Notes under the pieces: model-generated
Databases searched by the model: none
Told to the model about the DNA's origin: nothing
What the model saw: only the letters and a program-made list of their open reading frames with translations
Translations under genes and position numbers: made by a program
Shown here: in pieces, positions 23,032-36,700 of the stretch
Layout of the letters: the number at the start of each line of letters is the position of its first letter
How positions within the stretch are numbered: position 1 is the first letter of the stretch
NCBI GenBank assembly: GCA_026874595.1
Contig: CM049307.1
Location: forward strand, 19,197,079 to 19,261,078
Source: Sipunculus nudus
Taxonomy: Eukaryota > Annelida > Sipuncula > Golfingiida > Sipunculidae
DNA length: 64,000 nucleotides
Direction of reading: 5' to 3'

Positions 23032-25504
23032 TACACCCACCAACAAAGAGAAAAAGAGAGCTCTCATAGAGGACATACACCCACCAACAAAGAGAAAGTG
23101 AGAGCTCTCACAGAGGACATACACCCACCAACAAAGAGAAAGTGAGAGCTCTCACAGAGGACATACACCCACCAACAAAGAGAAAGTGAGAGCTCTCATA
23201 GAGGACATACACCCACCAACAAAGAGAAAAAGAGAGCTCTCATAGAGGACATACACCCACCAACAAAGAGAAAGTGAGAGCTCTCACAGAGGACATACAC
23301 CCACCAACAAAGAGAAAGTGAGAGCTCTCACAGAGGACATACACCCACCAACAAAGAGAAAGTGAGAGCTCTCACAGAGGACATACACCCACCAACAAAG
23401 AGAAAGTGAGAGCTCTCACAGAGGACATACACCCACCAACAAAGAGAAAGTGAGAGCTCTCATAGAGGACATACACCCACCAACAAAGAGAAAAAGAGAG
23501 CTCTCATAGAGGACATACACCCACCAACAAAGAGAAAGTGAGAGCTCTCACAGAGGACATACACCCACCAACAAAGAGAAAGTGAGAGCTCTCACAGAGG
23601 AAATACACCCACCAACAAAGAGAAAGTGAGAGCTCTCATAGAGGACATACACCCGCCAACAAAGAGAAAGTGAGAGCTCTCATAGAGGACATACACACAC
23701 CAACAAAGAGAAAGTGAGAGCTCTCACAGAGGACATACACCCACCAACAAAGAGAAAGTGAGAGCTCTCACAGAGGACATTCACCCACCAACAAAGAGAA
23801 AGTGAGAGCTCTCATAGAGGACATACACCCACCAACAAAGAGAAAGTGAGAGCTCTCACAGAGGACATACACACACCAACAAAGAGAAAGTGAGAGCTCT
23901 CACAGAGGACATACACCCACCAACAAAGAGAAAGTGAGAGCTCTCTTAGAGGACATACACCCACCAACAAAGAGAAAGTGAGAGCTCTCATAGAGGACAT
24001 ACACCCACCAACAAAGAGAAAGTGAGAGCTCTCACAGAGGACATACACCCACCAACAAAGAGAAAGTGAGAGCTCTCATACAGGACATACACCCACCAAC
24101 AAAGAGAAAGTGAGAGCTCTCATAGAGGACATACACCCACCAACAAAGAGAAAGTGAGAGCTCTCATACAGGACATACACCCACCAACAAAGAGAAAGTG
24201 AGAGCTCTCATACAGGACATACACCCACCAACAAAGAGAAAGTGAGAGCTCTCATACAGGACATACACCCACCAACAAAGAGAAAGTGAGAGCTCTCATA
24301 CAGGACATACACCCACCAACAAAGAGAAAGTGAGAGCTCTCATACAGGACATACACCCACCAACAAAGAGAAAGTGAGAGCTCTCACAGAGGACATACAC
24401 CCACCAACAAAGAGAAAGTGAGAGCTCTCACAGAGGACATACACCCACCAACAAAGAGAAAGTGAGAGCTCTCATAGAGGACATACACCCACCAACAAAG
24501 AGAAAAAGAGAGCTCTCATAGAGGACATACACCCACCAACAAAGAGAAAGTGAGAGCTCTCACAGAGGACATACACCCACCAACAAAGAGAAAGTGAGAG
24601 CTCTCACAGAGGACATACACCCACCAACAAAGAGAAAGTGAGTGCTCTCATAGAGGACATACACCCACCAACAAAGAGAAAAAGAGAGCTCTCATAGAGG
24701 ACATACACCCACCAACAAAGAGAAAGTGAGAGCTCTCACAGAGGACATACACCCACCAACAAAGAGAAAGTGAGAGCTCTCACAGAGGACATACACCCAC
24801 CAACAAAGAGAAAGTGAGAGCTCTCACAGAGGACATACACCCACCAACAAAGAGAAAGTGAGAGCTCTCACAGAGGACATACACCCACCAACAAAGAGAA
24901 AGTGAGAGCTCTCATAGAGGACATACACCCACCAACAAAGAGAAAAAGAGAGCTCTCATAGAGGACATACACCCACCAACAAAGAGAAAGTGAGAGCTCT
25001 CACAGAGGACATACACCCACCAACAAAGAGAAAGTGAGAGCTCTCACAGAGGAAATACACCCACCAACAAAGAGAAAGTGAGAGCTCTCATAGAGGACAT
25101 ACACCCGCCAACAAAGAGAAAGTGAGAGCTCTCATAGAGGACATACACACACCAACAAAGAGAAAGTGAGAGCTCTCACAGAGGACATACACCCACCAAC
25201 AAAGAGAAAGTGAGAGCTCTCACAGAGGACATTCACCCACCAACAAAGAGAAAGTGAGAGCTCTCATAGAGGACATACACCCACCAACAAAGAGAAAGTG
25301 AGAGCTCTCACAGAGGACATACACACACCAACAAAGAGAAAGTGAGAGCTCTCACAGAGGACATACACCCACCAACAAAGAGAAAGTGAGAGCTCTCTTA
25401 GAGGACATACACCCACCAACAAAGAGAAAGTGAGAGCTCTCATAGAGGACATACACCCACCAACAAAGAGAAAGTGAGAGCTCTCACAGAGGACATACAC
25501 CCAC
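23032..25504. repeat. 1452-bp (33-monomer) higher-order repeat
   Basis: The monomer with GGAAATACAC at 23601 recurs at 25053, and the CTCTTAGAGG monomer at about 23944 recurs at about 25396. Both are offset by 1452 bp, exactly 33 x 44, and the intervening variants follow the same order. Confidence 0.85.
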
Positions 25505-26299
25505 CAACAAAGAGAAAGTGAGAGCTCTCATACAGGACATACACCCACCAACAAAGAGAAAGTGAGAGCTCTCATAGAGGACATACACCCACCAACAAAG
25601 AGAAAGTGAGAGCTCTCATACAGGACATACACCCACCAACAAAGAGAAAGTGAGAGCTCTCATACAGGACATACACCCACCAACAAAGAGAAAGTGAGAG
25701 CTCTCATACAGGACATACACCCACCAACAAAGAGAAAGTGAGAGCTCTCATACAGGACATACACCCACCAACAAAGAGAAAGTGAGAGCTCTCATACAGG
25801 ACATACACCCACCAACAAAGAGAAAGTGAGAGCTCTCATACAGGACATACACCCACCAACAAAGAGAAAGTGAGAGCTCTCATAGAGGACATACACCCAC
25901 CAACAAAGAGAAAGTGAGAGCTCTCATAGAGGACATACACCCACCAACAAAGAGAAAGTGAGAGCTCTCACAGAGGACATACACCCACCAACAAAGAGAA
26001 AGTGAGAGCTCTCACAGAGGACATACACCCACCAACAAAGAGAAAGTGAGAGCTCTCACAGAGGACATACACCCACCAACAAAGAGAAAGTGAGAGCTCT
26101 CATAGAGGACATACACCCACCAACAAAGAGAAAGTGAGAGCTCTCATAGAGGACATACACCCACCAACAAAGAGAAAGTGAGAGCTCTCATAGAGGACAT
26201 ACACCCACCAACAAAGAGAAAGTGAGAGCTCTCATAGAGGACATACACCCACCAACAAAGAGAAAGTGAGAGCTCTCATAGAGGACATACACCCACCAA

Positions 26300-29200
26300 C
26301 AAAGAGAAGGTGAGAGCTCTCATAGAGGACACACACCCACCAACAAAGAGAAAGTGAGAGCTCTCATAGAGGACATACACCCACCAACAAAGAGAAAGTG
26401 AGAGCTCTCATAGAGGACATACACACACCAACAAAGAGAAAGTGAGAGCTCTCATAGAGGACATACACCCACCAACAAAGAGAAAGTGAGAGCTCTCATA
26501 GAGGACACACACCCACCAACAAAGAGAAAGTGAGAGCTCTCATAGAGGACATACACCCACCAACAAAGAGAAAGTGAGAGCTCTCATAGAGGACACACAC
26601 CCACCAACAAAGAGAAAGTGAGAGCTCTCATAGAGGACATACACCCACCAACAAATTGAAAGTGAGAGCTCTCATAGAGGACATACACACACCAACAAAG
26701 AGAAAGTGAGAGCTCTCATAGAGGACATACACCCACCAACAAAGAGAAAGTGAGAGCTCTCATAGAGGACACACACCCACCAACAAAGAGAAAGTGAGAG
26801 CTCTCACAGAGGACATACACCCACCAACAAAGAGAAAGTGAGAGCTCTCACAGAGGACATACACCCACCAACAAAGAGAAAGTGAGAGCTCTCATAGAGG
26901 ACATACACCCACCAACAAAGAGAAAGTGAGAGCTCTCATAGAGGACATACACCCACCAACAAAGAGAAAGTGAGAGCTCTCATAGAGGACATACACCCAC
27001 CAACAAAGAGAAAGTGAGAGCTCTCACAGAGGACATACACCCACCAACAAAGAGAAAGTGAGAGCTCTCACAGAGGAAATACACCCACCAACAAAGAGAA
27101 GGTGAGAGCTCTCATAGAGGACATACACCCACCAACAAAGAGAAAGTGAGAGCTCTCACAGAGGACATACACCCACCAACAAAGAGAAAGTGAGAGCTCT
27201 CACAGAGGACATACACCCACCAACAAAGAGAAAGTGAGAGCTCTCATAGAGGACATACACACACCAACAAAGAGAAAGTGAGAGCTCTCATAGAGGACAT
27301 ACACCCACCAACAAAGAGAAAGTAAGAGCTCTCATAGAGGACATACACCCACCAACAAAGAGAAAGTGAGAGCTCTCATAGAGGACATACACCCACCAAC
27401 AAAGAGAAAGTGAGAGCTCTCATAGAGGACATACACCCACCAACAAAGAGAAAGTGAGAGCTCTCACAGAGGACATACACCCACCAACAAAGAGAAGGTG
27501 AGAGCTCTCATAGAGGACATACACCCACCAACAAAGAGAAAGTGAGAGCTCTCATAGAGGACATACACCCACCAACAAAGAGAAAGTGAGAGCTCTCATA
27601 GAGGACATACACCCACCAACAAAGAGAAAGTGAGAGCTCTCATAGAGGACATACACCCACCAACAAAGAGAAAGTGAGAGCTCTCACAGAGGACATACAC
27701 CCACCAACAAAGAGAAAGTGAGAGCTCTCATAGAGGACATACACCCACCAACAAAGAGAAAGTGAGAGCTCTCATAGAGGACATACACCCACCAACAAAG
27801 AGAAAGTGAGAGCTCTCACAGAGGACATACACCCACCAACAAAGAGAAAGTGAGAGCTCTCATAGAGGACATACACCCACCAACAAAGAGAAAGTGAGAG
27901 CTCTCACAGAGGACATACACCCACCAACAAAGAGAAAGTGAGAGCTCTCACAGAGGAAATACACCCACCAACAAAGAGAAGGTGAGAGCCCTCATAGAGG
28001 ACATACACCCACCAACAAAGAGAAAGTGAGAGCTCTCACAGAGGACATACACCCACCAACAAAGAGAAGGTGAGAGCTCTCACAGAGGACATACACCCAC
28101 CAACAAAGAGAAAGTGAGAGCTCTCATAGAGGACATACACCCACCAACAAAGAGAAAGTGAGAGCTCTCATAGAGGACATACACCCACCAACAAAGAGAA
28201 GGTGAGAGCTCTCATAGAGGACATACACACACCAACAAAGAGAAAGTGAGAGCTCTCATAGAGGACATACACCCACCAACAAAGAGAAGGTGAGAGCTCT
28301 CATAGAGGACATACACCCACCAACAAAGGGAAAGTGAGAGCTCTCATAGAGGACATACACCCACCAACAAAGAGAAAGTGAGAGCTCTCATAGAGGACAT
28401 ACACCCACCAACAAAGAGAAAGTGAGAGCTCTCACAGAGGACATACACCCACCAACAAAGAGAAGGTGAGAGCTCTCATAGAGGACATACACCCACCAAC
28501 AAAGAGAAGGTGAGAGCTCTCATAGAGGACATACACCCACCAACAAAGAGAAAGTGAGAGCTCTCATAGAGGACATACACACACCAACAAAGAGAAAGTG
28601 AGAGCTCTCATAGAGGACATACACCCACCAACAAAGAGAAGGTGAGAGCTCTCATAGAGGACATACACCCACCAACAAAGAGAAGGTGAGAGCTCTCATA
28701 GAGGACATACACCCACCAACAAAGAGAAGGTGAGAGCTCTCATAGAGGACATACACCCACCAACAAAGAGAAAGTGAGAGCTCTCATAGAGGACATAATC
28801 CCACCAACAAAGAGAAAGTGAGAGCTCTCATAGAGGACATACACCCACCAACAAAGAGAAGGTGAGAGCTCTCATAGAGGACATACACCCACCAACAAAG
28901 AGAAAGTGAGAGCTCTCATAGAGGACATACACCCACCAACAAAGAGAAAGTGAGAGCTCTCATAGAGGACATACACCCACCAACAAAGAGAAAGTGAGAG
29001 CTCTCACAGAGGACATACACCCACCAACAAAGAGAAGGTGAGAGCTCTCACAGAGGACATACACCCACCAACAAAGAGAAAGTGAGAGCTCTCACAGAGG
29101 ACATACACCCACCAACAAAGAGAAAGTGAGAGCTCTCATAGAGGACATACACCCACCAACAAAGAGAAGGTGAGAGCTCTCATAGAGGACATACACACAC

Positions 29201-32200
29201 CAACAAAGAGAAAGTGAGAGCTCTCATAGAGGACATACACCCACCAACAAAGAGAAGGTGAGAGCTCTCATAGAGGACATACACCCACCAACAAAGAGAA
29301 AGTGAGAGCTCTCACAGAGGACATACACCCACCAACAAAGAGAAAGTGAGAGCTCTCATAGAGGACATACACCCACCAACAAAGAGAAGGTGAGAGCTCT
29401 CATAGAGGACATACACCCACCAACAAAGAGAAGGTGAGAGCTCTCATAGAGGACATACACCCACCAACAAAGAGAAAGTGAGAGCTCTCATAGAGGACAT
29501 ACACCCACCAACAAAGAGAAAGTGAGAGCTCTCATAGAGGACATACACCCACCAACAAAGAGAAAGTGAGAGCTCTCACAGAGGACATACACCCACCAAC
29601 AAAGAGAAAGTGAGAGCTCTCATAGAGGACATACACCCACCAACAAAGAGAAAGTGAGAGCTCTCATAGAGGACATACACCCACCAACAAAGAGAAGGTG
29701 AGAGCTCTCATAGAGGACATACACCCACCAACAAAGAGAAAGTGAGAGCTCTCATAGAGGACATACACACACCAACAAAGAGAAAGTGAGAGCTCTCATA
29801 GAGGACATACACCCACCAACAAAGAGAAAGTGAGAGCTCTCATAGAGGACATACACCCACCAACAAAGAGAAAGTGAGAGCTCTCATAGAGGACATACAC
29901 CCACCAACAAAGAGAAAGTGAGAGCTCTCACAGAGGACATACACCCACCAACAAAGAGAAAGTGAGAGCTCTCATAGAGGACATACACCCACCAACAAAG
30001 AGAAAGTGAGAGCTCTCATAGAGGACATACACACACCAACAAAGAGAAAGTGAGAGCTCTCATAGAGGACATACACCCACCAACAAAGAGAAGGTGAGAG
30101 CTCTCATAGAGGACATACACCCACCAACAAAGAGAAGGTGAGAGCTCTCATAGAGGACATACACCCACCAACAAAGAGAAGGTGAGAGCTCTCATAGAGG
30201 ACATACACCCACCAACAAAGAGAAAGTGAGAGCTCTCATAGAGGACATAATCCCACCAACAAAGAGAAAGTGAGAGCTCTCATAGAGGACATACACCCAC
30301 CAACAAAGAGAAGGTGAGAGCTCTCATAGAGGACATACACCCACCAACAAAGAGAAAGTGAGAGCTCTCATAGAGGACATACACCCACCAACAAAGAGAA
30401 AGTGAGAGCTCTCATAGAGGACATACACCCACCAACAAAGAGAAAGTGAGAGCTCTCACAGAGGACATACACCCACCAACAAAGAGAAGGTGAGAGCTCT
30501 CACAGAGGACATACACCCACCAACAAAGAGAAAGTGAGAGCTCTCACAGAGGACATACACCCACCAACAAAGAGAAAGTGAGAGCTCTCATAGAGGACAT
30601 ACACCCACCAACAAAGAGAAGGTGAGAGCTCTCATAGAGGACATACACACACCAACAAAGAGAAAGTGAGAGCTCTCATAGAGGACATACACCCACCAAC
30701 AAAGAGAAGGTGAGAGCTCTCATAGAGGACATACACCCACCAACAAAGAGAAAGTGAGAGCTCTCACAGAGGACATACACCCACCAACAAAGAGAAAGTG
30801 AGAGCTCTCATAGAGGACATACACCCACCAACAAAGAGAAGGTGAGAGCTCTCATAGAGGACATACACCCACCAACAAAGAGAAGGTGAGAGCTCTCATA
30901 GAGGACATACACCCACCAACAAAGAGAAAGTGAGAGCTCTCATAGAGGACATACACCCACCAACAAAGAGAAAGTGAGAGCTCTCATAGAGGACATACAC
31001 CCACCAACAAAGAGAAAGTGAGAGCTCTCACAGAGGACATACACCCACCAACAAAGAGAAAGTGAGAGCTCTCATAGAGGACATACACCCACCAACAAAG
31101 AGAAAGTGAGAGCTCTCATAGAGGACATACACCCACCAACAAAGAGAAGGTGAGAGCTCTCATAGAGGACATACACCCACCAACAAAGAGAAAGTGAGAG
31201 CTCTCATAGAGGACATACACACACCAACAAAGAGAAGGTGAGAGCTCTCATAGAGGACATACACACACCAACAAAGAGAAAGTGAGAGCTCTCATAGAGG
31301 ACATACACCCACCAACAAAGAGAAAGTGAGAGCTCTCATAGAGGACATACACCCACCAACAAAGAGAAAGTGAGAGCTCTCATAGAGGACATACACACAC
31401 CAACAAAGAGAAAGTGAGAGCTCTCATAGAGGACATACACCCACCAACAAAGAGAAAGTGAGAGCTCTCATAGAGGACATACACACACCAACAAAGAGAA
31501 AGTGAGAGCTCTCATAGAGGACATACACACACCAACAAAGAGAAAGTGAGAGCTCTCATAGAGGACATACACACACCAACAAAGAGAAAGTGAGAGCTCT
31601 CATAGAGGACATACACACACCAACAAAGAGAAAGTGAGAGCTCTCATAGAGAACATACACACACCAACAAAGAGAAAGTGAGAGCTCTCATAGAGGACAT
31701 ACACCCACCAACAAAGAGAAAGTGAGAGCTCTCATAGAGGACATACACACACCAACAAAGAGAAAGTGAGAGCTCTCATAGAGGACATACACACACCAAC
31801 AAAGAGAAAGTGAGAGCTCTCATAGAGGACATACACACACCAACAAAGAGAAAGTGAGAGCTCTCATAGAGGACATACACCCACCAACAAAGAGAAAGTG
31901 AGAGCTCTCATAGAGGACATACACACACCAACAAAGAGAAAGTGAGAGCTCTCATAGAGGACATACACACACCAACAAAGAGAAAGTGAGAGCTCTCATA
32001 GAGGACATACACCCACCAACAAAGAGAAAGTGAGAGCTCTCATAGAGGACATACACACACCAACAAAGAGAAAGTGAGAGCTCTCATAGAGGACATACAC
32101 CCACCAACAAAGAGAAAGTGAGAGCTCTCATAGAGGACATACACACACCAACAAAGAGAAAGTGAGAGCTCTCATAGAGGACATACACACACCAACAAAG

Positions 32201-33750
32201 AGAAAGTGAGAGCTCTCATAGAGGACATACACCCACCAACAAAGAGAAAGTGAGAGCTCTCATAGAGGACATACACACACCAACAAAGAGAAAGTGAGAG
32301 CTCTCATAGAGGACATACACCCACCAACAAAGAGAAGGTGAGAGCTCTCATAGAGGACATACACACACCAACAAAGAGGAAGTGAGAGCTCTCATAGAGG
32401 ACATACACACACCAACAAAGAGAAAGTGAGAGCTCTCATAGAGGACATACACCCACCAACAAAGAGAAAGTGAGAGCTCTCATAGAGGACATACACCCAC
32501 CAACAAAGAGAAAGTGAGAGCTCTCACAGAGGACATACACCCACCAACAAAGAGAAGGTGAGAGCTCTCATAGAGGACATACACACACCAACAAAGAGAA
32601 AGTGAGAGCTCTCACAGAGGACATACACCCACCAACAAAGAGAAAGTGAGAGCTCTCATAGAGGACATACACCCACCAACAAAGAGAAAGTGAGAGCTCT
32701 CATAGAGGACATACACCCACCAACAAAGAGAAAGTGAGAGCTCTCATAGAGGACATACACCCACAAACAAAGAGAAAGTGAGAGCTCTCATAGAGGACAT
32801 ACACCCACCAACAAAGAGAAAGTGAGAGCGCTCATAGAGGACATACACCCACCAACAAAGAGAAAGTGAGAGCTCTCATAGATGACATACACCCACCAAC
32901 AAAGAGAAGGTGAGAGCTCTCATAGAGGACATACACCCACCAACAAAGAGAAAGTGAGAGCTCTCATAGAGGACATACACCCACCAACAAAGGGAAAGTG
33001 AGAGCTCTCACAGAGGACATACACACACCAACAAAGAGAAAGTGAGAGCTCTCACAGAGGACATACACCCACCAACAAAGAGAAGGTGAGAGCTCTCATA
33101 GAGGACATACACCCACCAACAAAGAGAAGGTGAGAGCTCTCATAGAGGACATACACCCACCAACAAAGAGAAAGTGAGAGCTCTCATAGAGGACATACAC
33201 CCACCAACAAAGAGAAAGTGAGAGCTCTCACAGAGGACATACACCCACCAACAAAGAAAAAGTGAGAGCTCTCACAGAGGACATACACCCACCAACAAAG
33301 AGAAAGTGAGAGCTCTCATAGAGGACATACACCCACCAACAAAGAGAAGGTGAGAGCTCTCATAGAGGACATACACCCACCAACAAAGAGAAAGTGAGAG
33401 CTCTCATAGAGGACATACACCCACCAACAAAGAGAAAGTGAGAGCTCTCATAGAGGACATACACACACCAACAAAGAGAAAGTGAGAGCTCTCATAGAGG
33501 ACATACACCCACCAACAAAGAGAAGGTGAGAGCTCTCATAGAGGACATACACCCACCAACAAAGAGAAAGTGAGAGCTCTCATAGAGGACATACACGAAC
33601 CAACAAAGAGAAAGTGAGAGCTCTCATAGAGGACACACACCCACCAACAAAGAGAAAGTGAGAGCTCTCATAGAGGACATACACCCACCAACAAAGAGAA
33701 GGTGAGAGCTCTCATAGAGGACATACACCCACCAACAAAGAGAAAGTGAG
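26300..33750. repeat. Satellite sub-domain rich in the AGAAGGTGAG variant
   Basis: Monomers with AGAAGGTGAG in place of AGAAAGTGAG occur repeatedly here and are essentially absent elsewhere. The AAAAAGAGAG variant, frequent at 17.6-25 kb and 36.7-55 kb, is absent here. Homogenisation has therefore been local. Confidence 0.7.
31871..32460. repeat. 220-bp (5-monomer) higher-order repeat
   Basis: Scoring monomers as CACCCACC (C) or CACACACC (A), the order from about 31871 is C-A-A-C-A, C-A-A-C-A, C-A-A-C. This is a five-monomer period repeated nearly three times. Confidence 0.7.
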
Positions 33751-36700
33751 AGCTCTCTTAGAGGACATACACCCACCAACAAAGAGAAAGTGAGAGCTCT
33801 CATAGAGGACATACACCCACCAACAAAGAGAAAGTGAGAGCTCTCATAGAGGACATACACCCACCAACAAAGAGAAAGTGAGAGCTCTCATAGAGGACAT
33901 ACACCCACCAACAAAGAGAAAGTGAGAGCTCTCACAGAGGACATACACCCACCAACAAAGAGAAAGTGAGAGCTCTCACAGAGGACATACACCCACCAAC
34001 AAAGAGAAAGTGAGAGCTCTCACAGAGGACATACACCCACCAACAAAGAGAAAGTGAGAGCTCTCATAGAGGACATACACACACCAACAAAGAGAAAGTG
34101 AGAGCTCTCATAGAGGACATACACCCACCAACAAAGAGAAAGTGAGAGCTCTCATAGAGGACATACACCCACCAACAAAGAGAAAGTGAGAGCTCTCATA
34201 GAGGACACACACCCACCAACAAAGAGAAAGTGAGAGCTCTCACAGAGGACATACACCCACCAACAAAGAGAAAGTGAGAGCTCTCATAGAGGACATACAC
34301 ACACCAACAAAGAAAAAGTGAGAGCTCTCACAGAGGACATACACACACCAACAAAGAGAAAGTGAGAGCTCTCATAGAGGACATACACCCACCAACAAAG
34401 AGAAAGTGAGAGCTCTCACAGAGGACATACACCCACCAACAAAGAGAAAGTGAGAGCTCTCATAGAGGACATACACCCACCAACAAAGAGAAAGTGAGAG
34501 CTCTCATAGAGGACATACACCCACCAACAAAGAGAAAGTGAGAGCTCTCACAGAAGACATACACCCACCAACAAAGAGAAAGTGAGAGCTCTCATAGAGG
34601 ACATACACACACCAACAAAGAGAAAGTGAGAGCTCTCATAGAGGACATACACACACCAACAAAGAGAAAGTGAGAGCTCTCACAGAGGACATACACCCAC
34701 CAACAAAGAGAAAGTGAGAGCTCTCATAGAGGACATACACCCACCAACAAAGAGAAAGTGAGAGCTCTCATAGAGGACATACACCCACCAACAAAGAGAA
34801 AGTGAGAGCTCTCATAGAGGACACACACCCACCAACAAAGAGAAAGTGAGAGCTCTCACAGAGGACATACACCCACCAACAAAGAGAAAGTGAGAGCTCT
34901 CATAGAGGACATACACCCACCAACAAAGAGAAAGTGAGAGCTCTCATAGAGGACATACACACACCAACAAAGAGAAAGTGAGAGCTCTCATAGAGGACAT
35001 ACACCCACCAACAAAGAGAAAGTGAGAGCTCTCATAGAGGACATACACCCACCAACAAAGAGAAAGTGAGAGCTCTCATAGAGGACACACACCCACCAAC
35101 AAAGAGAAAGTAAGAGCTCTCACAGAGGACATACACCCACCAACAAAGAGAAAGTGAGAGCTCTCATAGAGGACATACACACACCAACAAAGAGAAAGTG
35201 AGAGCTCTCATAGAGGACATACACCCACCAACAAAGAGAAAGTGAGAGCTCTCACAGAGGACATACACCCACCAACAAAGAGAAAGTGAGAGCTCTCACA
35301 GAGGACATACACCCACCAACAAAGAGAAAGTGAGAGCTCTCACAGAGGACATACACACACCAACAAAGAGAAAGTGAGAGCTCTCACAGAGGACATACAC
35401 CCACCAACAAAGAGAAAGTGAGAGCTCTCACAGAGGACATACACCCACCAACAAAGAGAAAGTGAGAGCTCTCATAGAGGACATACACCCACCAACAAAG
35501 AGAAAGTGAGAGCTCTCATAGAGGACACACACCCACCAACAAAGAGAAAGTGAGAGCTCTCACAGAGGACATACACCCACCAACAAAGAGAAAGTGAGAG
35601 CTCTCATAGAGGACATACACACACCAACAAAGAGAAAGTGAGAGCTCTCATAGAGGACATACACACACCAACAAAGAGAAGGTGAGAGCTCTCATAGAGG
35701 ACATACACCCACCAACAAAGAGAAAGTGAGAGCTCTCATAGAGGACATACACCCACCAACAAAGAGAAAGTGAGAGCTCTCATAGAGGACATACACCAAC
35801 CAACAAAGAGAAAGTGAGAGCTCTCATAGAGGACATATACCCACCAACAAAGAGAAAGTGAGAGCTCTCACAGAGGACATACACCCACCAACAAAGAGAA
35901 AGTGAGAGCTCTCATAGAGGACATACACACACCAACAAAGAGAAAGTGAGAGCTCTCACAGAGGACATACACCCACCAACAAAGAGAAAGTGAGAGCTCT
36001 CACAGAGGAAATACACCCACCAACAAAGAGAAAGTGAGAGCTCTCATAGAGGACATACACCCGCCAACAAAGAGAAAGTAAGAGCTCTCATAGAGGACAT
36101 ACACACACCAACAAAGAGAAAGTGAGAGCTCTCATAGAGGACATACACACACCAACAAAGAGAAAGTGAGAGCTCTCACAGAGGACATACACCCACCAAC
36201 AAAGAGAAAGTGAGAGCTCTCATAGAGGACATACACACACCAACAAAGAGAAAGTGAGAGCTCTCACAGAGGACATACACCCACCAACAAAGAGAAAGTG
36301 AGAGCTCTCACAGAGGAAATACACCCGCCAACAAAGAGAAAGTGAGAGCTCTCATAGAGGACATACACCCGCCAACAAAGAGAAAGTGAGAGCTCTCATA
36401 GAGGACATACACACACCAACAAAGAGAAAGTGAGAGCTCTCACAGAGGACATACACCCACCAACAAAGAGAAAGTGAGAGCTCTCACAGAGGACATTCAC
36501 CCACCAACAAAGAGAAAGTGAGAGCTCTCATAGAGGACATACACCCACCAACAAAGAGAAAGTGAGAGCTCTCACAGAGGACATACACCCACCAACAAAG
36601 AGAAAGTGAGAGCTCTCACAGAGGACATACACCCACCAACAAAGAGAAAGTGAGAGCTCTCATAGAGGACATACACCCACCAACAAAGAGAAAGTGAGAG

